Positions 33,414 through 47,400 of a stretch of 64,000 nt of DNA are shown here, piece after piece. The position numbers and the translations under genes are program-made. The stretch is from contig OZ024788.1 of the NCBI GenBank assembly GCA_964017065.1, forward strand, positions 10,724,457-10,788,456. Reading direction: 5' to 3'. The notes under the pieces are model-generated. The model did not search any database. It saw nothing but the letters and a program-made list of their open reading frames with translations, and was not told the DNA's origin. The stretch is from Haliclona indistincta. Taxonomy: Eukaryota; Porifera; Demospongiae; Haplosclerida; Chalinidae. Within the stretch, counting starts at the first letter, position 1; every line of letters begins with the position of its first letter.

Positions 33414-34814
33414 TTTTATTACCTGGTTTTATTCAACTGTTAAAAATAATTATGTAATACGAAATAATTATGTTTTAATAATTATTATGTTTATAATATT
33501 AGGTAGTCATTATTATTATTATTCTGTATTTTGAGAATAATCGGACAAATTTTTGAGCAAAATTTTATTTGTACAAATTTATTCAGAACTGGATACGCTG
33601 TTTGACAAGCCAAAGCTGGCCAATCTTCAGAAGTAACACAACACCATTGTGTGTTTGGTAAAGAATGTCATGCATAAAAATTTAAGCCAATAATGTTTGA
33701 GTCAAGAGTGTTCTTTAGCTTCTTTTTCATAATTTAACATTCTCGGAATCGGCACCTCTCTGGTCTACCAGCTAGCTACCATATAGCCCTTGACAATAGC
33801 ATGCAATCATTGCATTACTATTGGCACAGGGCTGTTGATTTTTAATCTCATAAAGCACAGGTGTTCCCTGCATGAGATCAATAACATTAGTCGCTTTGCT
33901 GATGTTTTATAGAGAAGGAATATACATAGATACCAGGTACAGTAATTATTTCAGAGAAAGCTAGGCTAAAATGCGATTTCGTTTGCAGGAGAGGGTCATA
34001 TAGAGCTAGAAGTAAGCTTAGTAAAACCCAAAAGCTACCATTTCTGCAATGCTATTCAATTCTATAGGCATAGACCTAAATCAGTATGAAGTTTAGTTTC
34101 CCCGATGATACCGACAGCCATTTTTGGGCCTCTGAATGGCCAAGATTTCACCACAACTCTTAATTGAACTGGCTCATGAATTATAATTAGACATCAAGCA
34201 GTTTTTCTGTCAGCAGTATTTGTGGCACACAGTATAGACCCTTCTTTGCATGTGCAGTGCTTGCACAATGGATTATTAAGCCTGGATGCGACAAACAAGG
34301 AATATTTCGGTTTCAACGAGCAATTCTCACTGATTGTCTAAGAAATCACCATTCGTCTTGTGGGTGGAGCAAACTCAGCCCATTACTCACACCCACACAA
34401 AATGGCATACATGATTTTGGGCATACAAGGAGGAAATGTATGCATCTGATTTTGCATCAAGATCTAGGTTTGTAAGTTTCAGAAAGGTGAATATTTAATT
34501 ACATGTAGTTGTTCCAGTAAAAAGCTCCCGATGGATAAAGATTTTTAGCTTTGTACCAGAGCATCAAATAACACACTCTGCCCAATCCCGCGCAACCCAC
34601 GTGATTGCAGAGTATGAATTAATTTTGTTCAAAGATACGCTAAGTGCTAAGCAGATTTTCAATTTATATCTGCATTGTTTAAAGATACTACCGTATACTT
34701 CTTTTGTTTTGTCTGGCATAGGTATACAAAATAATGTGTGGTACTAACAGTGAAATACCAGGGCAATACCAGAACAATACGCCATTGACGCACACAAGTA
34801 TAATATACTTACTG
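33414..34814. other. Intergenic; expected location of the last HUS1 exon
   Basis: AT-rich. The final ~25-30 codons of HUS1 should lie here or further left on the minus strand, but I could not recognise them. No other gene seen. Confidence 0.45.
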
Positions 34815-35399
34815 CAAATCACTTTTGTTGGATTGAACTGTCCTCCAAGAAACTGGCTCAATTTCTTCACGTCAACTTTGGCTTCATAGAACAGTGAAGG
34901 GTCCTGAGACATCTGACTATCTACAGACAATACAATCTATTATAACAACAAGTTGTGCAGATTATATTCATGTGGTGAGCCAAGCTTAGCTGTAATAATT
35001 TTATTTGAGCACCAACAGCAGTAAGCAAGCAACTTGTCAACAACTTACACATACAACTGCAAAATTCCTGATTTACTGACCACACAAGCTCTGTCAATGC
35101 AGCGACGTAGCTTTCATTATTTTAACTCTTATATCAGTCTTTGGTCTTAGTGGTAAACTAATGGTAAACTTACTCTCATTGTGCTCGTGGAGTGCATTTG
35201 ATAGCGTTCAAGGCTGGGTCATGGTAGTGTGCTGTAGTGATATGAACTCACCAAATATGTGGTTTTGTAGGTCTTTGAAATATGTTGTAGCAGACACAAT
35301 GTCAGTCTCGAGCCTTAGCTGCAACTCACCACATCTGTTGGCAGCCACTGTCTGTAAGATGAGAGAGAGAGAGTGAGTGAGAGAGGAGAGAGAGAGAGG

Positions 35400-35436
<37 letters not shown>

Positions 35437-38400
35437 AGGGAGAGGAGGAAGAGGGAGAATAGGTACACAAAGTAAGTATTATGTTCCACTTTGTTCCACT
35501 CACCACTCGTGAGCTCATTGATTTCATTTTGTCGACAATAGTCTTGAGTTGCTTTAGTGGAGGAAGATAAATACTCACCTACAAGATGGTTGAAAAATAT
35601 AGTCACACAACAATGAGTATAATGATGAATTTCAGGCATATAGATTTAGATTCTACACCTCTTTTAGCTCATATGCAATCGTTGAATCAAGCAGTAAATT
35701 GCAAAAAATTAATGTATCTGTGACAAAGCATTATCACAATCACTAAAAGATCCCAGAACTCAAATCAAACTAAGATCTTTAGTCTAGCATCATGGACCCT
35801 ATGCAGTTATCATGTAAGCGTAGGTGTTTGAGGGCTAGGAGTTTGGGTTTGACGGTCGATATATGTGTGTGTTAACATGGCTGCTTCTTATCTTACTGCT
35901 CCTTCCCTAGCTCACAAATGCTTTATGCATGATGGGCCTGTCATTTGATTTTTGCAGTTAAATATTCTCACGCATGACCAAAATGTACAAGAAATTAAAA
36001 AGATTTCTATCGAAATCAAAAGGATGTAGGGTTGTGAAATCTACCACTGGTTCACAATGTAAACTAACAAGGAACAAGCATGGAATGGTAACACGATTGA
36101 CTTGCTAACAGACCATAGATCCCTACATCAGTGGCTGCTGTGGTTGACCTAGTTGCTGTTGACTGCAAACACCTGACGTGCATTCAGCTTGTGCACAGCC
36201 ACTGATGTAGGGATCTATGGTCTGTTAGCAAGTCAATCGTGTTACCATTCCATGCTTGTTCCTTGTTAGTTTACATTGTGAACCAGTGGTAGATTTCACA
36301 ACCCTACATCCTTTTGATTTCGATAGAAAGTCTTTTTAATTTCTTGTTTGTGTCCTTTTTACTTTTTAGTGAAGTGCAGTTCAATGTCATGAACGTACTG
36401 AGCCGTCTTTGTTTCCACAATTGATTTAGTTTTCCTGTTGTCGATGGCTTTTCTTTATTATTAACAATTTTAAACTTGTAGCTAAAAATAATTATTATGC
36501 TGTACATATCAGCTCGCCTACGCATACATGCATGCATGAGCATGAATTGAAGTGCATACGAGCCCCGCCCACACTAGTTTGTAGATCTGTACGGCGGTTA
36601 TAATTATCTGGCAAGCGCAGAATGGTGATCCTATATGATCAGACGATCTTACCGTTCTTCGAAGACTCCAGACAGATATGTGTTCTCCGTGATCCATACG
36701 GCGCGGAGATACTCAAGGTAGTGCTTGGTCACGTGCGCTAACCACTGCTTGGTCACGTGCGTATTGCGCAATCACAATAATGGCGTCTAACACTTAGCTG
36801 ACAATGGATCACGATCGAGAACTCGCGTTATGTATATCGTCGTTTCGCTAAAAACAAAGTTCAAAAGGCACCTGCCAGGAGAATTTCACGACTGTTCGTG
36901 GGTGTTATGGTCTCGCCACTGCTCGCGTAAAGGCGCTAGGCGCGCTGAAGAAGAAAGAAAGAAGAAAGAAGAAAACGAAGATGACGAAACTCGATTTTCA
37001 CCGTTTCTAGGTTCATCACTTTAGTAACAGTGTAGAGCACTCTCCTTGCTACTGTAAGATGGGGCAACGCCAGATAGCAGATCTAAGTGTCCTTGAACGT
37101 ATAAATTCACTACATGGCGAAATATCAGCGTTTGAACGCTAATACATTGTATGTAGCCGCCATCTTGTTTTTCCGTTCAACCCTACATAGGGAGGCACTA
37201 CCGTGCCTCCCTAATAGGACAGTAAAGTCTACAACTTCAGTCATGATTCCACTTTTAAAAAATATTGTGCTACCTAGACATCACAGTACAACTATACATG
37301 AGTCCTAGTGCATGGTTACTATGGGAACTATTTGTAAGTTGATGCAAAAACGTGGTTCATATGAATCACATCACAGACTGCACCTGTTCTTACCGACTGA
37401 TAGTACATGCAACGGTATGTTATTGAGCACAGATGGAACTTGCCAACTTCAAGGAAGAGAAAAGTAAAAAGAGCCCACCTTTCTGTCACACAACTAACAA
37501 ATCAATATATAATTTTTTCTACAAGGCATGTACAAAATATTATTGATGACATCGTAGTGTTCTCTTTTCTAATCGTTTAAAGCACACAGTAATTATATTG
37601 AAGCGTCTGGCAGAAGGTACTCAGCGTACATAGAGCTCAATCAGGAAGATGGGGACACTACCCGGACAACCACCGTTTGATTGACAAGCTCTTAGTTCAA
37701 TGTCGTCAGTGGTGGTCTCATTGAGTGTCTTGGTGAACCACGGCATGTTGGAGAGATTACAGCAGGGAGCCTCCACACCAGGACATTGCTGCCCATCCCA
37801 TAGTGGATCATTAGTAACAATAGCACTGTTACAATTGCTTGATAAAATACCAGATTCACAGTAGTAGTCATTTCCTACAAAGGACGGAATTACTGATTGA
37901 GTGTTACCATTGTTGCATGGACAGCTGTCAGACTCAATTCGGTCACTACGAAAACCAGCGGTGTATGTCCATATATGCCTACGAGGATTAAAACTCATGA
38001 TAGCCAGACCATCAAAATAGACTCCACTAATGTTCGCATTGAAGTTAATATATGATCGAAAGGCATTCGGACCATTTTGCTGATATCCAAGAACTCTGCC
38101 ACACACCTTTTGATAGCTGATGATATTATCAACAACTGCAGACACACAACCAGCTGAACTGTTCACGAACCGACCACAGTACGAAGATCCATCAAACATT
38201 TTTTGATCCAGACCTTGAGGGCAGGTAGCTCCAGGCTTGGTCATGTTGACAAATGCCACTCTTGTCCAGCCACCTTCTCCTCCACAGTTGGTTCCCTCCA
38301 TGTCACAGTAGACCTGCACTAGTGAGCCATTAGTAGAAGTGATCTGATAGAAGCCTGAGGGAGCTGATGGGTTAGAATTGCGAATGGACTTGCAGGAAGA

Positions 38401-41400
38401 GTGATTTATCATTAAACTTGGTTGTTTTGGAAGTTGTTTTTTGGCTTGCTGGAGAGCTTCCATTAGTTGTTCATCTTGAAGAGGATCATACTGACCACAC
38501 TGAGAGGATGTTGTAGTATAGACAACTGGAGCTGTTACAACTGAAGTGAACTCACTCACTACACCACTTAGCAGGTGATGGTAGTATAAAAACAGAAAGA
38601 CTGCTAACGTTCTCCACTGATTCATGTTCTTCATCTTCTGCAGAGAGCCTGGGGACAAGGCAACTTCTGTGGGTTGCCAGAAGAACTGTTACAACTTGTC
38701 ATGATAACATAATTTTATCATAACATGTTATATCCTGTTGTGTGGGGTGTTCCAGATCGAGGTGATCTATAACTTTTCGAGTGCTATAGTTCATGCGACC
38801 ACAGACATTAGCATATAGACAACTTGTCTGCATATTGCATCCATTATTATAGCAATTGTGCGTGTGACAACGAAAATCTTGAGCAAGCCAGACCCTACCT
38901 GGAGCAGTCGGGAGTGGTCTGTGGACAACACTCACTCCTTTCCTTTCTTTTTCCTTCAGGTCACAGTCAAGATTGTCTACCTGTTGTTGTTATTTATTTA
39001 GCGTTAATGTTTTCACAATGTTATCATAACATGACATCAGCATCTTTTGTTTACTTTGACCTATTAGTTGTGACAGACATAAACTGATTGTGAGGAGATG
39101 CAATGTAACTCATTGTATTTGACAGGTGAACCACAGTCAAGAATGATTGTTCATTACCTGAATTACTCTATGAGCAAAGGGCGGGATTTGTTTCTCGGTG
39201 GAAATTGTTTCCAACTTCAAGGACGAGAAAAGTAAAAAGAGCCCACCTTTTGTCACAATAACCAAACAACTATCAAATCAACTTTTAATTTTCTACAAAC
39301 CATGTACAAAATTGATGACATCGTAGTGTTATCTTTTCTAATCGTTTAAAGCACACAGTAATTATATTGAAGTGTCTGGCAGAAGGTACTCAGCGTACAT
39401 AGAGCTCAATCAGGAAGATGGGGACACTACCCGGACAACCATCGTTTGATTGACAAGCTCTTAGTTCAATGTCGTCAGTGGTGGTCTCATTGAGTGTCTT
39501 GGTGAACCATGGCATGTTGGGGTGAGTACAGCACGTAGCCTCCACACCAGGACATTGCTGCCCATCCCATAAGACGTCATTAGTCAAGATTAAGTTGATA
39601 CATGCATTTACAGTTAAAAAAGATTCACAGTAGTAGTCATTTCCAACAAAAGGAGGGACTGATTGAGTACTACCATTGTTGCATGGACAGCTGAAAGACT
39701 CAATTTGGTCACTACGATACCCAGCGGTGTATGACCATATATGCCTACGAGGATTACCGCTCATGATAGCCAGACCATCGAAATAAACACCATTAATGTT
39801 TGCATTAAAGTTAATATATGGTCGAAAAGCATCTGGAGCACTTTGCTGATATCCAAGAACTCTTCCACACACCTTTTGATAGCTGATGATATTATCAACA
39901 ACTGCAGATACACAACCAGCTGAACTGTTCACGAACCGACCACAGTACGAAGATCCGTCAAACATTGCTTGATCCAGACCTTGAGGGCAGGTAGCTCCAG
40001 GCTTGGTCATGTTGACAAATGCCACTCTTGTCCAGCCACCTTCTCCTCCACAGTTGGTTCCCTCCATGTCACAGTAGACCTGCACTGGTGAGCCATTAGT
40101 AGAAGTGATCTGATAGAAGCCTGAGGGAGCTGATGGGTTAGAATCGCGAATGGACTTGCAGGAAGAGTGATTTGGAATTTGTTCTTTGGCTTGCTGGAGA
40201 GCTTCTATTAGTTGTTCGTCTTGCAGAGGATCATACTGATCACACTGAGAGGATGATGTAGTATAGACAACTGGAGTGAACTCACTCGCTACACCAGTTA
40301 GCAGGTGATGGTAGTATAAAAACAGAAAGACAGCTAGCGTTCTCCACTGATTCATGTTTTTCATCTATTGTGGAGAGCTAACGGAAGACAAGGCTACTTC
40401 TGTTGGTTGCCAGTGATTCAATAAAATATATTATACCTTGTTTGGGATTTGTTATTAATTTATTTGTTATTATACACTTTAGTAAAGTAACAGTATAACT
40501 GGTCCACATAATATTGCCTATTCCACACTTTGCATTCATACAGCAATTGAATGCGTGACAATGACATCACTAAATCGAGAAATCTTGAGCAAGCTGCCAG
40601 ACCCTACCTGGAGCAGTCTAGCAGAAGAGGGAGTGGTCTGGGGACGAGACTAGGTTAAGTCTCAATGGTATATCTGACACAACAATCCTTCTGGTCACAG
40701 TCAAGATTGTCTACCTATAATGTTGTTGTTATTTATTTTTAAGTGTCAATGATTTTACAATGCTATCATCACATGCTGAGTGAAAGCAACTTTGTTTACT
40801 TTGACCTATTAGTTGTGACAGACATAAACTAATTGTAAGGAAGTGCAGTGTCATGCTGATTGTATTTGACAGGTCAGCGCTACTGTGTTCTCAGCAAATT
40901 TTTGAAATGCAAGACTCAAAGAAATCCACTGTTAATGCTGGTGTCCATCACCAGGATAACATACTGTGTGGGTGTGGTCGGTACCTGATCAGTGTCAATG
41001 CTAACACTCTTGAACAGCAGTTCCTTTGACTGTTGAGCGACAAGAGAGCTGACCACAGAGTGATCGGCTTGGTCATTAGTGATGAGGGGTTGGGTCGAGA
41101 GGCTGGTACAGTACGAGGTGAACAGCACTCCAACCATGCTTTAACAGATACTTAATATTTGAATGACAAGATATCATCGGGTTTAGTAGCGAGCTTTATT
41201 GCCTCAGCATATGAAACAATGAATCGTTTTAACTAAATCATTGTTTCATATGCTGCGGCAACAAAGCTCACTATTAAACCTGATGATGTCTAGTCGACGC
41301 AGCAACGACCTATATCAACAAAACAAGTCAAGAAAACAAGTCAAATGACAAAGCAGCCCTTATTAATATGGTGTTCCCCTGTTGAACTGCTATTATTCCA

Positions 41401-44400
41401 TCTATGGTAAGGATGCAGACATCAATTCTGCTTACCTGGACGGCATATTCATCATTCATGGCATGCCTCGTAAACACATCTGGTCCTATGCTGCTGGCTT
41501 AGCCACAGACCATGTAGATGAGCATTCCTGCCCTTGCAATGGTGGTCTAGATAATGTACCAACCCTTGTCAAAAGGAACTGGTACTGTGACAGTGGTATT
41601 CCAACTGATCAAATAATGCATGAGTTCTTTCCCAATGATGTTCTCTGGGATAGTATGAATTGCACTCAACTGGAGCCGCCCTGCTGCACGTCGCCATGGC
41701 TGCCGTATTTCCATGCTAAAATCACAAGAGTAACCACAAACCCAATAGAGCTGAGGACATGTCATGACCAGGGGTGTGATGATGAGAACATACCATTCGA
41801 GCATGAAAGCCAAGTAAAATAGATTCTCTTGTCATGTTTTTTTTTGCAATTATCATGTAAGTTTATTGGAGGGCTAAGCGTTTGGGTTTGATGGTCGATA
41901 TATGTGTGTTAGCAAAAAAGGCTGTTTATTGTCTTACCACTCCCTCCCTAGCTCCCCAACACTTTGTCTTGCAATTATTGATACTAAAAAAAACACCAAC
42001 AAAGTTGGGAGAGCTTTGTGTCAAGTTTTGTGTATACCTGCATGTATGCATGTAAATCTTTAAAAGGGGTCTTTGTTTGACGGTGCAGAGTGCTGCACAG
42101 ACTATTTGCCTGATTATGATGGGGTTGTCATTTGATTTTTTGTAGTTAAATATTCCAACACATGATCAAAACAGTACAGTACCAAAGTCTACAACTTCAG
42201 TCATGATTCCACTTTTTAAAACATTGTGCTCCCTAGGCATCACAGTGCAACTATACATGAGTTGTAGTGCACGGTTGCTATGGCAACTATTTGTAAGTTG
42301 ATGCAAAAACGTGGTTCATATGAATCACATCACTGACTGCACCTGTTCTTAGTTCATATCAGAGTACTCTTGTTCTTACACATACAGATTTTTCCTAATG
42401 TAATTAGAAACTGGAGACTGATAGTACATGTACTGGTATGTTATTGAGCACAGGTGGGACTTGTCCTTGTCACAACTAGCCACAAAACAATTTTATATTT
42501 TTCTATAAAGCATGTACAAAATTGATACCACCGTAGTGTTCTCTTTCCAATCGCTTAAAGCACACAGTAAATATATGGCAGAAGGTACTCAGCGTACATA
42601 TAACTCAATCAGGAAGATGGGGACACTACCCGGACAACCACTGTTTGATTGACAAGCTCTTAGTTCAATGTCGTCAGTGGTGGTCTCATTAAGTGTCTTG
42701 GTGAACCACGGCATGTTGGGGAGATTACAGCAGGGAGCCTCCACACCAGGACATTGCTGCCCATCCCATAGTGGATCAATAGCACTGTTACAATTGCTTG
42801 ATAAAATACCAGATTCACAGTAGTAGTCATTTCCTACAAAGGACGGAATTACTGATTGAGTGTTACCAATATTGCATGGACAGCTGTCAGACTCAATTCG
42901 GTCACTACGAAAACCAGCGGTGTACGTCCATATATGCCTACGAGGATTAAAACTCATGATAGCCAGACCATCAAAATAGACTCCACTAATGTTTGCATTA
43001 AAGTGATCGAAAGGCATTCGGACCATTTTGCTGATATCCAAGAACTCTGCCACACACCTTTTGATAGCTGATGATATTATCAACAACTGCAGACACACAA
43101 CCAGCTGAACTGTTCACGAACCGACCACAGTACGAAGATCCATCAAACATTGCTTGATCCAGACCTTGAGGGCAGGTAGCTCCAGGCTTGGTCATGTTGA
43201 CAAATGCCACTCTTGTCCAGCCACCTTCTCCTCCACAGTTGGTTCCCTCCATGTCACAGTAGACCTGCACTAGTGAGCCATTAGTAGAATTGATCTGATA
43301 GAAGCCTGAGGGAGCTGATGGGTTAGAATCGCGAATGGACTTGCAGGAAGAGTGATTTATCATTAAACTTGGTTGTTTTGGAAGTTGTTCTTTAGCTTGC
43401 TGGAGAGCCTCCATTAGTTGTTCATCTTGCAGAGGATCATACTGACCACACTGAGAGGATAATGTAGTATAGACAACTGGAGTGAACTCACTCGCTACAC
43501 CACTTAGCAGGTGATGGTAGTATAAAAACAGAAAGACAGCTAGCGTTCTCCACTGATTCATGTTTTTCATCTATTGTGGAGAGCTCACGGAAGACAAGGC
43601 TACTTCTGTGGGTTGCCAGTGATTCAATAAAATATATTATACCTTATTAAGGATTTGTTATTAATTTATTTGTTATCATACACTTTAGTAAAGTAACAGT
43701 ATAACTATAGAGAATTGGTCCACATGATATTGCCTATTCCACACTTTGCACCCATACAGCAATTGAATGCGTGACAATGACATCACTAAAATCGAGAAAT
43801 CTTGAGCAAGCTGCCAGACCCTACCTGGAGCAGTCTAGCAGAAGAGGGAGTGGTCTGGGGACGAGACTAGGTTAGGTCTCTATGGTATATCCGACATTGT
43901 ATAGAGGATGGCTACACTCATTCTGGTCACAGTCAAGATTGTCTACCTATAATGTTGTTGTTATTATTTTTAAGTGTTAATGATTTTACAATGTTATCAT
44001 CACATGCTGAGTGAAAGCAACTTTGTTTACTTTGACCTATTTGTTGTGACAGAGATAAACTGATTGTAAGGAAGTGCAATGTCAGCTCATTGTATTTGAT
44101 GGTGAACCACTGTCAAGAATGACTTTTCATTGCTGCTAGGCAGGGGTGACCGTGATTTAGAAGCCCACTAACTTAGCTGACATCACTTGCTTGTCATCGT
44201 AAATTAAGATATGGAGACTCTATTTTATAACTTGGCTGTCTTGTTTCTCAAAGTTTCAGCCGATCATGATCAGTTTATTTTTTTTTCTGAGCTCAAAGAT
44301 ACCTTTGATAAAGCCGACAGATGTTTCTAAAAAACTGAAATTGCTGCCAAACAAATTTTTCACTTTCTTACAATAAACCTCCTCTGAGGGAAACAATGAC

Positions 44401-47400
44401 TACCAAACCTGCACACAATTTTATGAACGTGTACAAATCTGGGGTAGAGTTGAATAAGCATCAATTATGGGCAGAAGCAAATATTCTACGAAAAAAGTAC
44501 AGGACTGGTAGCGTCCGTCACACATTTACGCATATCCGTCCGTATATTTTCACATGATGGCGCCAAGAGTAAATAATAGAAGAGAGAGTATCCAACTCCA
44601 ATATACCCGTCAGGGACACTCTCGGGAAAGTAACGTGACCAGCACGCGAGCAGATGACGTTTCTTGGATCAATTATTCATCGTGTAACGTCATCACTTAG
44701 TACGCGCGCCCGCAATCGCGATTGCAACAGCACTTGAAAGTCGAAGCTACCATTTTCATTGACAACAAGTCGGATGCGTGCTGTAGAGCCTGCAGGTGGA
44801 TGCCAGTACCGCAGTTTGGAGACCACCAGAAGATGGCTACCTTAAGGTCACGGTGCGTCCCACACGAAAGTAAAGCCACCCGCCATATTCTTTTTCTCCA
44901 CGAGTTTTTATTAAAGGCAGAAATAAAATTATCTGGTGAAAAGTGGCTGCTCGCTTTGCCTGTGGAGCGGAGTCGCTTGCTGCTTCTGCTGTTTATAGAT
45001 TCAAGGTGTAGGCGGAGCGACAACAAGCTACGTAGGCAAGATTTTCACTGCCACATATACGTCAGATTACGTCAATTTGCTCGCGTGCTGGTCACGTTAC
45101 TTTCCCGAGAGTGTCCCTGACGGGTATATTGGAGTTGGATACTCTCTCTTCTATTATTTACTCTTGATGGCGCTTTGTTAGTTAGTTAGTTTAAGTTCCC
45201 TGGTCAGCCTGAGCTGCCTTTTCTGTACAAAAACAAGCCCATAAAATATTAGTGCAACAGAATTCAACAATACTGAGGTCGTGTTAGTACGCATCACAAC
45301 AGTCAATGTCCCCAAGTGATTAAAACGCTTACGTAATGGTTATATTAGTTGCATAGCAACCCATGACAACAGCTATAGTAAACATTTAGATGTTAAAATT
45401 AGTATTATAGTTTTAAATATCTGATCAAAATTGACTCAGCAGCTCACACTAATATCAGGCATGTTAGGTTCCTGGTAGTCACTCCATAGTCTAGACGGGA
45501 CCACACTGACTGGTATATCATGTAGCACATTACGAACAGCTCCAGTATATGTCGGCTGTGGATGGAGAGAGAATACGTAATGTATAACAAAGTGTTTGTA
45601 CTCAATGTAATGACAAGAGTATAATAATTATGAAGAGTGCTGAACCTCCAACACCCACGTAGAAACAGTTACACTGGTACAAAGTCACGTGACTTCCGGT
45701 GAGGTCGCATGTGAGAAAAACCGTAAGACTACGAGTGGAGACCATGTGGCGATTATAAGATTACGAGTGAAGACTACAAGATTTATAAACTCTTGGTAAC
45801 AATACTCAGTGTAAGTGTTAAAAGTCCACATAATTATACGATACTCAAGGACACTATTGAACTGTTATTGCTAGTCTAAGCTTCATAGTTGCAAAGAATC
45901 AAGGGTGATATTTGGATCTACGCTTGAAGAAACGGCATTTCATGCTCGCTCATTGCCATTAGATATTGCTCTGATCCAGCATAGCCAGTGCCTATGGTGG
46001 ACCATGGCGCAGGCTCACTGGGTGAGTTGTTTAGTTGAATTTGTTCAACCAGATCATAATCAATGTGACAAGAATGATAATACTATACAATTAACCCTTA
46101 AATACATGATTGGTGTGCCTAACAACCATGAGTAAAACATTAACAGTGGGTTATTAGAGAAAAAGAATTAGTGAAAAAGAACCAACAAGATAGAAAGAGA
46201 GACAGAGAGAGAGAATATAAGGAAGAGAGGATGGAAGGAGGGAGAAAGAGATGGAGATGCAGAAGGAGACTGGGAGGAAGGATGGAAAAGAGAGAGAGGG
46301 AGAAAGAATAGGAGAGGCAGAAAGAAAGGAGGGAGTAGAGAGAGGGAGAAACAGATGGAGCGGCAGAAAGAGACAGGGAGGAAGAATGGAAGAGAGAGAG
46401 GGAGAAAGAGAGGCAGAAATAGAGGCAGAAAGAGACAGGGAGAAAGGAGGGAGTAGAGAGAAGAAGGAGACAGTTTACCTGTACAATGTCCAGAGTGAGA
46501 AAGGCCCCTTGTTTCTTGGATAGCTTGATCTTCAGCATCTGTGCGTTGTGAGCACTCTTGAAACCTCGTGCTAGTTGCTCCATGTTTAGTTCAAGATATA
46601 TCTCGTTTGATTCATCTCTACTCTCGATACGATATTCATCGAAAAAATTCTCCTGCAGAAATAACAGATTGACAAAGACAGGACAAAGATAATAAAATTT
46701 TTACTAAATTTTGGTACAGTGGAACCCCTTGCTTGGCGGCCACCCACTATAATGTGGGTGACCCACTATAATGTGGGACACTTGTACGTTTAACAGCCCC
46801 TGAAATCAGAATACACTAGTGGGTCCCAAGGGTGTCCACTTTATACTTTACTTTCCTTTACACTTAACAACTGAGAAGGTGTACGCCCATGCACAGACTC
46901 GAGGCTCTGTAGTACACAACAGCAAACAAAATTGCATAAACCCTGTGAACTTTGTGTATAGATGCTTTAAATGGTGGCGCTGGAGTTGTTACGATATTTT
47001 AAAGCATGTGCAAATGTGACGCACCAAACCAAGTTGCTGTATTAAATCCTGTACACAATGCCGTTCATCCTCAGAAAATGCCGTTCTTTTGTACAAAATT
47101 TTGTGCGATCGTCAACGTAAAATAATAATGAGGACCAGCAACCATAACAGAAAGTCACCATTCTACTTAATTTTTGACTAAACAGCGAAAAACCCATAAA
47201 GGTATTACACATGTGCTAGAGTTGCTAAGACTGGTACCTGTGCTAGCTCACACCAGATGTTCATTCCCAGACTGCCCTGAGCAGCTAGCACGAAGCAGAC
47301 CTTATCAGCCGTCAACTTGAGCACACATGTCTTGATGTTCTTAGCCAATGATGATACTATATCTGTGGGGCAGTGACAGAGGGAAAAACATGATAGCCAT

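Noticed and set aside
44697..45120. Opposed ORFs of 109 and 132 aa inside the 601-bp element
   Set aside because: The element is short and non-autonomous; neither frame shows transposase motifs.
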